From contig CM047817.1 in assembly GCA_026214975.1 (NCBI GenBank), positions 58,586,246 to 58,650,245 on the forward strand: DNA of 64,000 bases. Reading direction: 5' to 3'. The notes below the pieces were generated by a model. The model was not told the DNA's origin. It was given only the letters and a program-made list of their open reading frames with translations, and did not search any database. The stretch comes from Gentiana macrophylla (lineage: Eukaryota; Streptophyta; Magnoliopsida; Gentianales; Gentianaceae). Shown piece after piece: positions 22,886-34,578 of this stretch (within the stretch, counting starts at the first letter, position 1; every line of letters starts with the position of its first letter). The position numbers and the translations under genes were made by a program.

Positions 22886-22898
22886 CTAGTGGTTTCCC
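22856..22898 (-). promoter_or_regulatory. Predicted -1 ribosomal frameshift signal, element B gag-pol
   Basis: On the minus strand the gag frame reads ...CAG GGA AAC CAC TAG. The heptamer G GGA AAC (22898-22892) fits X XXY YYZ exactly in the gag frame. The TAG stop is two codons on (22888-22886). A perfect 11-bp stem starts after a 6-base spacer: CCCCTCCTGCC, 8-base loop, GGCAGGAGGGG (22885-22856). Pol is open in the -1 frame from here. Element C has the same arrangement at 53464-53506. Confidence 0.8.
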
Positions 22899-24499
22899 TG
22901 GTTAGGGGGACCACTCAGTTGAGTACCACTTCTTAAGTTCATTGCACTGGCCTCTCCTCCACCGTATGGAGGTGAAGGAACCAAGTCAGTGCATTGGCCA
23001 AGATTCAAATCAGTATGAGCTACATGACCACCTTTGGGATTTCTCTCCGTGAAGTTGGGCATCTGCCCTGATGGTCTAGAAGCTTGCTGGTCAGCCATTT
23101 GCTTCTCAAGGTGCTTGATCGAATTCATCAACAATTGGATATTATTATTTTGCTCCCTCTGGAAGTTATTGTTCTGCTCCTTCAGCTCTTTCTGATAGGA
23201 GTCCAATCTAGCTTCCAGATCATCAACGTGAGATGGACCTTGAGAGTTTTGAACATTTTCAGGGAGAAAGTGGCTTGATTGACTTTGAGATGAAGGATTT
23301 GAATAGTTAGGCCAGTTTTGATTGAACCTTTGATTAAGATTGGGAGTATTCAAGTTCGGGTTCTGATTGAAACTAGGGTTTCGATTGAAATTGAAATTGA
23401 AATTTTGATTTTGACGGAAACCCTGGTTTTGAAAGTTGCCTTGGCCAGTGAATTGATTTCCAAACCTCGATTTGGCTGGCCATTAAAGGCATTGATCTCT
23501 GCTCGTCCGATCATAGGGTAAAAGCAGCGATGTGCCCGCATCATCACATACCTGGCATGTGATCGGATTATACCGCCCATGATTACGGATAGCATTGACT
23601 TGATAAGTTGATGGGGAATGAATTGACTTTGGCCAACCATATGGCGGTCCGAGAACAATTTCGCAGATCTGAACTTGAGAGTTCGTAAAAATGAAGGAGT
23701 CGATAACTTCGGATTTGGAGGCGTGGTAAGCGTAGCCAATTGCCGCTTCAACATGGCAAACTCGTTACGCATTTTCACCTCCTCGATCCTAGGAGGAGGT
23801 GGTGGTGCTGAACAACTTGAAAGGAGGGGGCATAATTATATTTGGCAATGTCTTCAAACAATGCCCACCCCTCTTGAGGCGTTTTCCTCAGGAAAGCCCC
23901 ACCTGATGAACTATTGACCATGCCCTTGGTGAGCTCGGTCAATCCACTGAAAAAGGTATTGACTTGCCTCTGCAAGTCTAACCCATGGTGGGGGCATTTA
24001 CGAAGAAGAGCCTTGAATCTCTTCCATGCCTCAAAGAAAGATTATGTTTCCGCTTGATAGAAATTATAAATTTCCCTCAAACACTGAGCTGTCTTGGCAG
24101 GTGGAAAGTATTGACTTAAAAATTCTTTCTCCAATGCAGCCCAGGTGGTAATGGATTCCGTAGGGAGAGAGCTATACCACTCTTTAGCTTCTCCCTTCAA
24201 AGAGAACGAAAGCTTGATGTAAGTTTAATCACATCCTCACTCACACCTTGAAAGCGTGTCGTACCACATATCTCCAGGAATGTGTATGCGTGTGTGTGAG
24301 ATTTTTGAAGGAACCCGTGAAACATTGATGCATGCTGCATCATCTGAATGAGACTGGGTTTGAGTTCGAAGGTTTGTGCGGTGATGGCTGGTAAGACGAT
24401 AGCCGGGTTGACAGTTACTGCACCAGGCATGGCGTAGTCTGCCAATGTCCGTCTATCCTCGGCCGCCATAATTACTATTTCTTCGATCTCTTTTATCAA
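22886..24499 (-). pseudogene. Gag of element B
   Basis: The likely start is ATG 24469 (MAAEDRRTL) or the in-frame ATG at 24499. The capsid-like region reads MPGAVTVNP, FHGFLQKS, FLEICGTTRFQGVSEDVIKL, then WKRFKALLRKCPHHGLDL-type sequence near 24000 and KTPQEGWALFEDIAKYNYAP near 23850. A Gln/Asn-rich coiled segment (22950-23350) follows. Gag ends MNLRSGTQ...GNH-TAG at 22886. Frameshifts occur near 24200, 23975, 23780 and 23350, and a TAA near 24045. It is the structural protein of the virus-like particle. Confidence 0.8.
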
Positions 24500-25267
24500 C
24501 TTTCGTTCAATTTCTTGGTAGGCTGAACTTCCTTCGTCCGAAGGATCGGTAAAGCGAAGTTTCCGCCTATTGGGTCGGACTATGGTCCGCTCGAGTCAGT
24601 GAAAAGAGTAATGGCCCTTTTCGACTTGAGTTTGCATAAACCGAAACCCAACTCAATTGAACAAAACCTAAAAACTACTAAATTAAAAACCTAAACTACG
24701 AAAGGAAACCTAAGAATCTAACTAAAAGATTAAAACCTAAAACTAATATCAAGACCTAGGAAAAGAAAGAGAAGAGAAAGAGAGAAAGCAGACGGACGGG
24801 CGTCCAAAAATATGAAGCAGCGTCTGCTCAGTTTTCAAAATGGACGGGCGTTCAAAATATGAACGCTCGTCCGATTTTTTCGAAATTCTTTTGGACGGGC
24901 GCCCAGAGGTATGAGCGCTCGTCTGCAGTCGAAATTGATACATGATTGAATTTTTACGAGTGGGACGGGCGTTCATAGGTATGGACTTCGTTCATATGCA
25001 AAATTTCCTAGAAAAAAAATGTAAAATGATTTGAGCAGAGAAAAGTAAAAAAAGCAGAGCGAAAAGCAAGGGAAAAAAACTAATCACAAAGCGAAACTTT
25101 AACCCTAATCCAAAACACTAATATCCTAACTACTTAAAGGTTAATCCTCCTAGAAATCGACCTAAAAGCGAGGATTAAAACGCGAAAGCGAAAGAAAAGA
25201 AAAAAAAAGCGAACTAACACAGAAAAGCGAAAACAAACAAAAACAAAAACTAGGCAAACCGTCCGGT
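24500..25267 (-). other. 5' leader of element B
   Basis: This is the non-coding leader between primer site and gag. It is purine-rich on the plus strand. It contains four paired palindrome units (24794-24993). I see no ORF of interest. Confidence 0.65.
24794..24993. repeat. Four paired GGACGGGCGTCC-type palindromes in the element B leader
   Basis: Each repeat is a 12-mer, a 7-8 base spacer ending TAT, and a second 12-mer that roughly complements the first. Pairs start at 24794/24814, 24842/24861, 24893/24913 and 24963/24983, so units within a pair are 19-20 bp apart. The unit is the same as in the plus-strand LTR at 14838-15000, but here it lies downstream of the promoter, in transcribed leader. 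Confidence 0.75.
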
Positions 25268-25284
25268 TCCCGGCAACGGCGCCA
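25268..25284 (-). promoter_or_regulatory. Primer binding site of element B (tRNA-Asp)
   Basis: The minus strand reads TGGCGCCGTTGCCGGGA, the complement of the 3' end of plant tRNA-Asp, six bases inside the LTR edge. Athila-type elements use this primer. Confidence 0.9.
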
Positions 25285-25290
25285 AAAACT

Positions 25291-27025
25291 TGTCCCGGAT
25301 TTTTAATGCAATAAACAAGTAATAAATATTTATAAACCGGTTAACCTCAAGTATAAGGATCGTAGTATAGAGGCTATGCCGGGTCGATCTTATGGGGAAC
25401 TAGACTAATGTGAATCCTAGCTTTTGTTTTCAACTAAACTATTGTCACGAAACTAACCTAAACAAAGAACTAACCTAAACAAATATGAATAAAAGTAACT
25501 AGACAGAGGAGATTAATCCAATGCTAGGCAAGATTGAAAGCGATAAAAACTAGAGTGCAATTAAAAGTAAACTAATCTAGCAATTCAAGTTTAAAGGATT
25601 AAAATCAAATTATAACTAAGCGAACAAGCAATCGATCCACCTATCCTATCAACATTCAATTCTAATTCGGATTAATTCGTGATCTCTACTCAAGTTGTGA
25701 TTCACCTAATCTAAGGCATGAACACCCACTTTTTCGTAGACAAGTTCGTTTTCTAATCTTGATCTTTCAATTAAAGATTAAGTCTTTCTAACCTAGGCGT
25801 GAAATCTTTCAATTTTCGATCTAGAAAATCAATCTAATAACTCTCGTTTTAGTTAGATCGAAGATTCTATTCTTTTATCACGGTGATCTAAGGTTTATAT
25901 GATTTTCATCAATAAAACAATCACAAAGCAACGATCTTTCGATATAATTGCATTACACAATAATAAATAATGATAAAAGAAACAACTTTGAGATAGAAAC
26001 TCACTGATTAATCACGAATCAAAACCGAATTGTTGAAGGAAGGCTTCACGATGCTTGTTCAAAGAGGTTTTAGCCTCTTATCATCCTCTATGCAACTTGA
26101 ATTGATGAATAAAAAGCATAAAACTATCTAATTAATCTAAGAATTAAAGTGTATAAAAGCGAAGAAAACTATGTATAAACGCAGCCAAGTCGCCCTAGAA
26201 AATTTAGGGTTCGAATTGTGTGTATGAGATGGAAAATCTGTTGCTTTAAATAGAGAAATAAGGAATTTGGGAGTATGGCGGTGATGGACGCTTCTGAACT
26301 ATCTTGGTTCACTTGAGAATGCCAATGCACATGATTTCCCTTTCATTTGGTTTGAGAATGGACTCAAACTTCTAAAATTCATATCTTGAGTTGTAGACCT
26401 CCAAAAATTATGATCCGAATGTCATAATTAAGCTCTCGGAAAACTCTACAACTTTCATTAAGGACTCTTCTTCAGAAAACGCCTTTTTGACTAGCCCGTC
26501 GTATCCCGAGTATATTTTGGGATTTTCCACTAGTTTCAGCAACAACATCCAAACTTGTAACGCTCATATCTCGGGCCTCATAAGTCGGAATGAAGTGATT
26601 CAAAATCCTATAGAATCCTCTCTTCAAGACCCTACAAATATTCTCTTGAGGTCGAGAGTCAAATCAGTGTATATCATATCAAGAACTGCATCGGAAGTTC
26701 GGCTGCTTGAAAGCTTCATTCCAAGCTTTATCTCCATCTTCCTTCCATTTCACTTCTCTTCCATGAAAAACCTCATCATTTAATCCTCTTGCATGCCAAA
26801 ATATGTATCTATAACATAGGAAAATATACCAAAGCGTAACACAATCCCAAAATAACATAAAATCACAATTTAAGCACATAAATCGTTACATTTTGCAATT
26901 CAACTATTAAAAACACCATTCGATCGAATATTTCAATATAAAGCTCGATTTCTATGAGAAACATACGAATATGGAGAGAATTGATATAAAATATATCCTT
27001 ATAAAACGTATAAAATCACCCTTAA
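25291..27025 (-). repeat. 5' LTR of element B
   Basis: 1,735 bp; the inner edge TGTCCCGG is at 25291. The outer edge stops at CCCTTAA (27025), without the terminal CA found in the other LTR. It then abuts the RT of element A directly. Confidence 0.85.
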
Positions 27026-28426
27026 GAGTGTGACCTCAAGGGCATAAGTCCTACCATTTGTCAACATAAGATTATTCTAGAGGATGGAGCGAAGCCGGTG
27101 AGGCAACCTCAAAGAAGGCTTAATCCACACCTCCAAGAGGTTGTGAGGAAGGATGTGGTCACAATGTTAAAGCTTTTGATCATTTATGCCATCTCGGATG
27201 GCAAGTGGGTGAGCACTACTCAAGTGGTACCAAAGAAGGAAGCATGACCGTTCAAATCAACGAAAGAAGGTGAGGCGGTGCCTATGCATTTAGTAAGTGG
27301 TTATAGAATTTGTATTGATTATCGAAAATTGAATGACCAAACCCAGTAAAGACCATTTCCCCTCCTTTTATTGATCAAATGTTAGAAAGATTGAGTGGTC
27401 ATGCTTATTATTGTTTTCTTGATCGATTTAGTGGGTATTACCAAATACATGTGGCCTTAGAGGACCAGGAAAAGACTACCTACACTTGTCCTTATAGCAC
27501 ATTTGCCTTCCGTAGAATGCCGTTTGGGTTGTGTAATGTACCCGCGACATTCCAACGGTGCATGGTTGCCATATTTGCGGATATGATTGAAAGATTCTTA
27601 GAAGTCTTTATGGATGATTTTAGCGCTTTTGGTGATTCCTTTGACGAATGTCTAGATAATCCGTAAAAGTCTGTTGAGTAGATGTGAGGAGACAAATTTA
27701 GTGCTAAATTGGAGAAATGTCACTTGATGGTCACGGAAGGGATAGTCTTAGGGCATAAGATATCTAGTAAGGGTATAGAAGTTGATAAGGCTAAGGTTGA
27801 AGTGCTTTCTATGCCCACTAACCTATAAACTCTTAGGGCTTTTCTAGGCCATGTGGGGTTCTATCATTAGGTTTATCAAGGATTTCTTGAAAATAGCCCA
27901 TCCTCTTACCCTTCTTCATGGAAAAGATGTCCCGTTTGATTTCAATTAAGCTTGCATTGAAGCATTCTTGTTGCTCAAGAAATTTCTTTTATCCGCTCCT
28001 ATCTTAGTTGCCCCAAAATGGGATCAAGAGTTTGAGTTAATGTGTGATGCGAGTGACACAACGGTTGGTGCGGTCCTCGGTCAAAGATCGATAAAATCTT
28101 CAAGGCAATTTCTATGCTAGTCATACTTTGAATCTAGCCCAACAAAACTACACCACCACTTTGAAAAAGAGCTTCTAGTGGTCGTCTTTGCATTTGATAA
28201 GTTTCGGTCTCGCCTCGTAGGCTCTAGTAGTTGTGCACACGGATCATGCCGCTTGCATTACCTTCTTTGCCAAGCAAGATGTCAAGCCCGCCTCTTGAGG
28301 TGGATCTTGCTCTTGCAAGAGTTTGATCATGAAATCCGTGATAGAAAAGGGTGTGAGAATGTCGTAGCGGACCATTTGAGTCGAATGGAGCTTAATGAGG
28401 AGTTGATTGAGGCACAAAGGAGATAA
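27026..28426 (+). pseudogene. RT and RNase H of element A
   Basis: It starts in the RT N-terminus (ISPTICQHKI, QPQRRLNPHLQEVV, QVVPKK). One intact run (27379-27666) carries FLDRFSGYYQI, RRMPFGLCNVPATFQRCM and catalytic FMDDFSAFG. Downstream, GIVLGHKISSKGIEV, FLGHVGFY and the RNase H piece (28178-28426: [25 protein letters not shown]) are scattered over frames. It is more decayed than B or C. Confidence 0.8.
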
Positions 28427-28576
28427 ATGATTCTTTCCGCATGAGAAACTTTGTGCAATAGACACCCTTCTTCCGGTTAAGAAAGGTAATTTTCTAAAAG
28501 TTGGTAAGGAAGGTAGCCCTTGGTTCGCACCTTTGTCAACTACCACGAGTGCGGTTTTATAGATCCCGACTTTGAC

Positions 28577-29835
28577 TCAAATCAAAGGCGTAAATTCCTT
28601 AGTGAGGTTGGTAAGTATGTTTGGGAGGATCTTGCTTATATAGGTTGTGCTCGGATGGCATCTTGAGGAGATGCATCCTGGAGAGTGAGATTTTGAGTGC
28701 GCTTTCTTTTTGCCACGATAAAGAGGCCGGGGGTAACTTTTCAGGGGAAAGGACCGCTTTGAAAGTGTTACAAAGTGGGCTATATTGGCCCACTCTATTC
28801 CGCGACACACATTCCTATGTGAAATCTTGTGATGCTTGTCAAAGGTCAGGCGTATATCTAGGACAACCGAGATGCCTCAAAAGCCGATCATCGTTTGTGA
28901 AGTTTTTGATGTGTGGGGCATTGACTTCATAGCCCCTATCCTTCCTCGTGTTTGTAACAAGTATATCCTAGTCTCTTGTGATTACATGTCAAAATGGGTT
29001 GAGGCCTTAGCCTCGCCCACCAATTATAGGAATGTTGTTATCCGTTTTCTCAAAAGAAACATCTTTTGTCGGTTTGGGGTACCCCGGGCTATAATTAGCG
29101 ATAATGGAAGCCATTTTGCCAATAAACCGTTTGACAAACTCCTTGTGAAGTATGGAGTGAAACACAAGCTAGGCACCACTTACCATCCCCAAACGAGTGG
29201 TCAAGTTGAGATCACGAATATGGGTATTAAGCTTATCTTGGAGAGGACGGTGGATGCGAATGTTAAGAGTTGGTCTTTAAAGTTAGATGATGCTCTATGG
29301 GCCCATAGAACCGCCTTTAAGACACCCCTAGGCATGTCACCTTATATGATAGTCTATGGTAAATCCTACCATCTTCCCATGGAAATCGAACATAAGTCTT
29401 ATTGGGCTATTAAAATGATAAACCATGATGACGCTTTAGTTGGTGAGAAGCGTATGGCCCAATTGAATGAATTAGATGAATTTCACCTTTGTGCGTATGA
29501 TCTTTCGATGAAGTATAAAAGAAGACTAAGTTACTCCATGATAAGTTGATCAAACCTCGTGTTTTCAAAGAGGGTGACGAAGTCTTATTTTACAATACTC
29601 GTCATCATCTCTTCCAAGGAATTTGAAATCTAGGTGGTCCGGTCCCTACGTGGTGTCGAATGTCTATCCGTCCGGTACTATTGAAATTACCCATCCTAAG
29701 CTTGGCACGTTTACCACCAATGGCTTACGGTTGAAAAGGTATGAGAGGTTGCCTTACGACGAAGCACTAGAAATAATGAACCTTGAAGACCCCATACCGT
29801 GTGCTGAATCATGTAAGTCTTGTCATGGACTATAA
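28577..29835 (+). pseudogene. Integrase of element A
   Basis: The zinc region reads CHDKEAGGN...CDACQRSG, so the second zinc-binding His of the usual GGH is Asn. The catalytic triad is present at 28836-29549: [13 protein letters not shown] and [27 protein letters not shown] and [11 protein letters not shown] follow. A frameshift near 29550-29620 precedes the C-terminal RWSGPYVV region, which stops at 29833-29835. Another frameshift lies near 28850. Confidence 0.85.
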
Positions 29836-30087
29836 ACCTTGACCCGTATAATCTTCAATCCATCCTTTCATCTCTTTCTACCTTTCTCGCCTCGTGCCAA
29901 TTGTATAACTTGAAAAGTTGCCACCGTATAATCCATCTTGTCGAGGCAACGACATAAAACAAAGGCGCTTGGGGGAGGCAACCCACCATTTCGTAGTTTT
30001 TGAGTGATTTTAGAACATTTAATGGTCTCAGGGTGGTAAGAATCAAGTGTGGGGTGAAAACCTTGAGTTAACCTCTTTCCAGTCCTC
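29836..30087 (+). other. Spacer with internal polypurine-like tract, element A
   Basis: No gene seen. AAGTGTGGGGTGAAAA at 30045-30060 is identical to the tract at 2316-2331 beyond the env-like ORF, so the env-like unit is bracketed by direct repeats of this motif. Confidence 0.6.
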
Positions 30088-30284
30088 AAACGTGTGTTTA
30101 GACCCATTTCAAACGTGCGTTTCAGCTTGTCCATTTCTAAACGCGCATTTGAAGCCATTTCAAACGCGCGTTTCAGCCCCCAACTCTATATCCGTGGAAC
30201 CCCTTCTCAAAACGCCCGTTTCGGACCTCAAACGCGCGTTTGGGCTATGTGAACGCGCAGCCAAAGCATTCCAAACGCGTGTTT
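30088..30284. promoter_or_regulatory. Internal array of AAACGCGCGTTT palindromes upstream of the env-like ORF
   Basis: Units start at 30088, 30111, 30139, 30162, 30210, 30230, 30251 (weak) and 30273, mostly 20-23 bp apart. The unit matches that of the A LTR, but flanking sequence is not similar, so this is not simply a copied LTR. A TATA box follows at 30299. It looks like a second promoter for the env-like ORF. Confidence 0.7.
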
Positions 30285-30298
30285 GGATGCATCTTCTT

Positions 30299-30305
30299 TA
30301 TAAAC
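30299..30305 (+). promoter_or_regulatory. TATA box before the env-like ORF, element A
   Basis: TATAAAC in a CTTTATAAACCCC context, 15 bp after the last palindrome unit. The first good ATG (30875) is about 570 bp downstream, which would make a long leader (30306-30874, no other feature seen). Confidence 0.55.
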
Positions 30306-30874
30306 CCCGTTCAAACCGCGTTTCATTCTTCCCTTTCTCCATACTCCTAAAACCGCGGCGGCCGTCCCTTTACTCTTTCATTCAAAAATCACTCATTTCT
30401 ACTCCGTTTTGAGTGATTCAAACACCAAACAACACCTCTCGATCCCTTCTCTTGCTTTCTACAAATCCATTCGAAAATCCATGTTTTCTCGATTCGATCT
30501 TGACCTTGGGAAACTTTTTGCCTAGGCCGATTTGGACTTCAATCGACGTTTCGGGACTCGTGCTTCGCTTCCAAATCATTCGTCTCATATCGTTTAAACA
30601 TAATACGGTATAATTTGGTTTACGTCTATTTTTCGGTTAGGGTTAGTTTTAGCCTTTTGGTTTAACACCCTCCCCGTTTATTATCGTTATTAATCATGTA
30701 TCTTTGTTTGTGTTTTGTTTTGTTTGACTTGTCGTGACAAAGAATTGTGTGGCTTTCATGGGATGATTCGTTGTTTGGGTTGGTTTGTCTTGAAATCCCG
30801 GATGGATGTTAACCGGGTTGGTTTGGATTGTTTTGAATCGGTTGATTGGTGGTGTTTTGGTGAGTGTAGAGAAA

Positions 30875-32506
30875 ATGAGAGATAACAAATGGAAAGAAAC
30901 TGAGAGTAAGGGCAAAGGGAAACAACCGGTGGTGAAACACAAGCCCAAGAAGCAGAAAACCTTAGTTTTTCCCCGAATACCTAAGAGTGGTATCCGGATT
31001 GGTGATACGGGCCGATCGAGAGTAGGAACCCTAGAGCCCTTAAGCCTTTTTGGGCGATTACGGGACGACGCGTCGATGAGGATTTTGAGCCGGATAGCGA
31101 GGAGGAACTCGAGCGTGATGATGATGATAGTGAGGAGGTAATGAGACCATGATAGTGAGGCGTACCCCTAGCGCAGATGCGTGCCAAAATGACAAAACAC
31201 CCGAGCAAGATCCTCCATAAAACCCTCATCCTCAAGATCTATACATTTTGAGCAGCTGTTTTAATTCACCGTGGCCTTGACCAACTATAATGAGTATATC
31301 GCCATGAAGAACATGTGTTTTGAGCGGAGGTTAGATCTCAAGTCGGCTCCTAAAACCTTCGTAACCAACTTGCGAAGAGAGGATGGAATAATTTGATATA
31401 TGAGCAAGAGGGGAACCTTAATCTAACACTAGTTCGGGAGTGGTATGCGAATTTTAGTGTCGCCAATTTGGAGTCAGGGTTCATAAGGGTACGAGCCATC
31501 AATGTCCCATGGTCTATCAAAGCGATAATGGACTATTATCGGATACCACTTTTCGAGGGCGGGATTACATAAGTTGGTTTCTTGGAAAAACAGCATTGGG
31601 GTAAAACTGAAGATCCTTTAGAGACCATGATAAGGGACATAAATCCGGACATACAGTGGATATCTAAGAGGGGAATGCACGGAGCCAACTGGTGATGACT
31701 ACATGGCCTGATGAGTGGAAAGTAGAAGCTATGTTCTCCCAAAATTGCCTACTACTGAAGGACAACATCACGCGGTTCCACATCAAGGACTTGCAATTGT
31801 TGTATGCTTTACATTATGATCTCAAGGTGGATGTTGGGAAGATATTTTCGAGGAACTCAGGGAAAACCAAAAGGTCAAGCGCCGTATACTCATGTGTCCT
31901 TACCTTATCTATGCATTGTGCAGGCAAGCTCCGGTTGAGGAATACCCTGATGATCAGATTTTGACAAAGAAAAATCAGCGCTTGGTCCCAAAACCATTCA
32001 ATGCCCGCACTGCTCAAAAGCCTCGTAGGCCCACCCCACGACCTATATATCCACACAGTCCTTCGCCCCACCACCTCGACTAAATCCACTACACTACCTA
32101 TTCCTCCACCTTTCATCTCCTCTACCACCACCACAATACCCCCACCTCCTCCATTCACTACTGGACCCTCCACTACACCTACACCTCCACCTTTTACACC
32201 GACGACTGGGGGACCGTGGCTTAGTGAGCGTCAAGGGCTACTGATTGCTCACAAACAACGGGACTGGATGGACAGTTTGCGGCTGACTCTGAATGGAATC
32301 ATTGAGAATCAGAGGTTATTTGCTCAGGCTAGACAGATTGACCTTCCTTCATTGGATTTGGATACTTGATTGTTTGGTATACCCAGGAGATAAGAGGACT
32401 TGCGGATGGTATCGAGGATTTGATTGTTGATGAGCCTGAGGAGGGGTTTGATGATATATCGTTAGATGAGCTGTTTGGGACAGCGAGGCGAGACAGAGCC
32501 AGACTA
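30875..32506 (+). pseudogene. Env-like ORF of element A (copy 2, with N-terminus)
   Basis: ATG 30875 opens a Lys-rich N-terminus (MRDNKWKETESKGKGKQ) with a basic KHKPKKQK run. After a frameshift near 31065 comes an acidic EPDSEEELERDDDD stretch. The conserved globular part follows (LVREWYANF, NVPWSIKAIMDYYRIP, LLLYALHYDLKVDVGK-like), then LIYALCRQAP, the Pro/Thr-rich region (32090-32210) and the acidic tail. The stop equivalent to copy 1 is at 32504-32506. Several indels break it. Its role is unknown; the basic and acidic low-complexity flanks argue against a classic membrane glycoprotein. Confidence 0.65.
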
Positions 32507-34541
32507 GGCAGTCTTTGGGGTCTACTACAGACCGCAGAGTGCACTGTTTCGTGGCTTTGCACCTTCTACCACACCTTCTTCCGATGGACAGGCAATCGAG
32601 GCGAGATAAGCCATTTTTCATGCATTTTATTTATGCTTCTATTTATTTTTCTAGTATGCTTCAACTACTTTTGATACTCTTTCACTATTCTATTGATACA
32701 CTCACTTTGCATGCAAAGCACTTATTTTTGAGCCCCTAAGGCACAGTTGACCGTGCATGTTTTCCTTTTCTTTGATTGATACTTTGGGATGACGTGGCTT
32801 TTTTTCTATTAGTTTTTATCTGATGATTGGATGTTCTGTTTTTATTGATTCTTTTCTATCCTTCCATTGCATATCCCCGTATCCCCCCTCTTTATGCTTT
32901 GATCCCGTTACTGTGGCATGGACTCGTTATTTTATGCACCCGCTTACCCTATTTCTTTCTTTCTAGCACGTGGATTCAGTCCCGTGCATGCGCTTTCTTT
33001 ATTTCTGTTGATCTAGCTTTAGGTTTCGGGAAGGATTTATACGAGGGTGTCACGAGTTTTTGAGTTATGATTGCACCTTTCGTCGGGTTTTGGTCAAGCA
33101 ACTAAGTCTTTTACTCTTTTTTATCTCACACACCGAGGACAAGTGTTTCGTTTAAGTGTAGGGCGGGAGACTTAGTCGTTTTCTTGTTTTTGTTGTTAAA
33201 TGTGCTTAATACGTGGTATGCTTCGCCTATAACCGGGCTCGAAAGTCGATTTTTGGGTAATTTTAAAAATTTCAAGGGTTTTTAAGCTTGTGTTGTGTGT
33301 GTTGTTTTCACATTCGAGTGGTGACCACCTTCGTAGGGACCTCCCGAACGTGTACACTACGGTTTGATATTATCTTGAGAATAGAGATTATTAATTTGAT
33401 GTAAGCTACACTTTGTGCACAATTTGATTACTACAACTTCTCATACCACTAGTCTTGAGGCGAAATAGAAAGGTTTACCTAAGTAGGATACGGGATGACA
33501 TCTCTGGCGCTTCTTTGACCCGACAGAGCCAAATAAGCCTATCTCGAACATTAGACCATCTTAGCCCCTCTCAGCCTTTTTAGAATGGTCTCACCACTAT
33601 TCATTTTATAGCCGTTTTGTTACTTAGTCTGAAACCTACCTTAGCCCTTATTTTGGTCACGTTTCCTTCATTTTATACCCTACGAGTGGACCTAGTCTTT
33701 TGTTAGACCACACTTGCTAAGGCAAGTGTGGGGTGGGGGAAATGGTGTTTTTAGTCGGGTTGGTGGTTTCTCGGTTTTGAGCTATAAGGAGAGGAGGAGC
33801 CCATCTAGGCCTAGTGCTTGGATTTGGCCAAAGAAGAAAAGAAAAAATCTGTTACCACAAAAAAAAAAGAAAAAAAAATCAAATCAATCAAAGTTCAAAA
33901 CAAATTGAGAAGTTCTCAATGAATAAAAGCTTGGAGTATACAGAAATAAAGGGTTGGAATCAAAGTGATGAGCTTATAAGTGTTCATATGATGTTGGAGT
34001 TGGGATAGTTAGATAGGTGCTAATGTATTCGATCTCGCCTCATGACACTTGAAACATAGTTGAGTTTGGCAATGTGGTCGGGTATGTTAGTATCCTATAG
34101 TTCCCGAAGTGTTTAAAATAATCAAAGAGGAGTTTGGATGGTTTGTATGGTAGAGATAAGGTGGTACTCTTGTTGATTAGGTTCACTCGTACTTCTTTTT
34201 CTCCAGTTCCCAAAATATCCTTTTCGATTAACCGGAATTACCCTAGCCTAACATTATAACCTTTCAAGTCCTACCCAATCGTGTCCAAACTTAGTGACCT
34301 TGATTTGTGGAGAGGCTAGTGGGTATGAAACGGTTGGTAGTCATTTGGTCGGGATTCAAGCCCCGACAATCATTTTGAGCACTTGGCTTTAGCTTGGCAC
34401 CACACACACTCAATTTCCTTGATAATGTTGTACTAGTGTGTATATGTTGGTGTTTTTTACTTTGTGGTTACCTCGAGGGTGTGGATAGTAGCACCTACAT
34501 CACAACGTTGAATCCCTTTGGTTTGTTTTAAAATGCCTAGT
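32507..34541 (+). other. Non-coding 3' region of element A (copy 2)
   Basis: As in copy 1: no credible gene. It has AAGTGTAGGG- and AAGTGTGGGG-type purine tracts near 33151-33171 and 33724-33740 and the perfect inverted repeat at 33708-33731. Confidence 0.6.
33708..33731. repeat. Perfect 10-bp inverted repeat (copy 2)
   Basis: Same arms and TAAG loop as at 2300-2323, followed here by a longer G-rich tract (GGGTGGGGG). Confidence 0.75.
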
Positions 34542-34578
34542 TTACTCGAGGTTGAGCAAAGGCTAAGTGTAGGGTGGT
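34542..34578 (+). promoter_or_regulatory. Hairpin and polypurine tract of element A (copy 2)
   Basis: TTACTC/GAGCAA hairpin (34542-34559), then AAGTGTAGGGTGG, then LTR start TGATGGGAG. Identical layout to 3125-3161. Confidence 0.7.

Larger units (their letters stand above)
15367..27025 (-). mobile_element. Athila-like Ty3/gypsy element B (both LTRs present)
   Basis: An 11.7-kb element on the minus strand: 5' LTR 25291-27025, primer site, leader, gag, -1 frameshift signal, protease, RT/RNase H, integrase, 1.5-kb 3' region, polypurine tract and 3' LTR 15367-16980. Athila lineage is supported by the tRNA-Asp primer site, RT motifs (MPFGLCNAPATFQRCM, FMDDFSVFG) and the polypurine motif. No env-like ORF is present. 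The flanks do not show a target duplication (left TTTAC, right GAGTG) and the outer CA of the 5' LTR is missing. Either one edge was lost by recombination or a join is wrong. Confidence 0.9.

Noticed and set aside
25268..25284. tRNA gene fragments at the GGCGCC and TGGTATCAGAG sites
   Set aside because: Only 12-18 bases match tRNA 3' ends and each sits next to an LTR edge, so they are primer binding sites.
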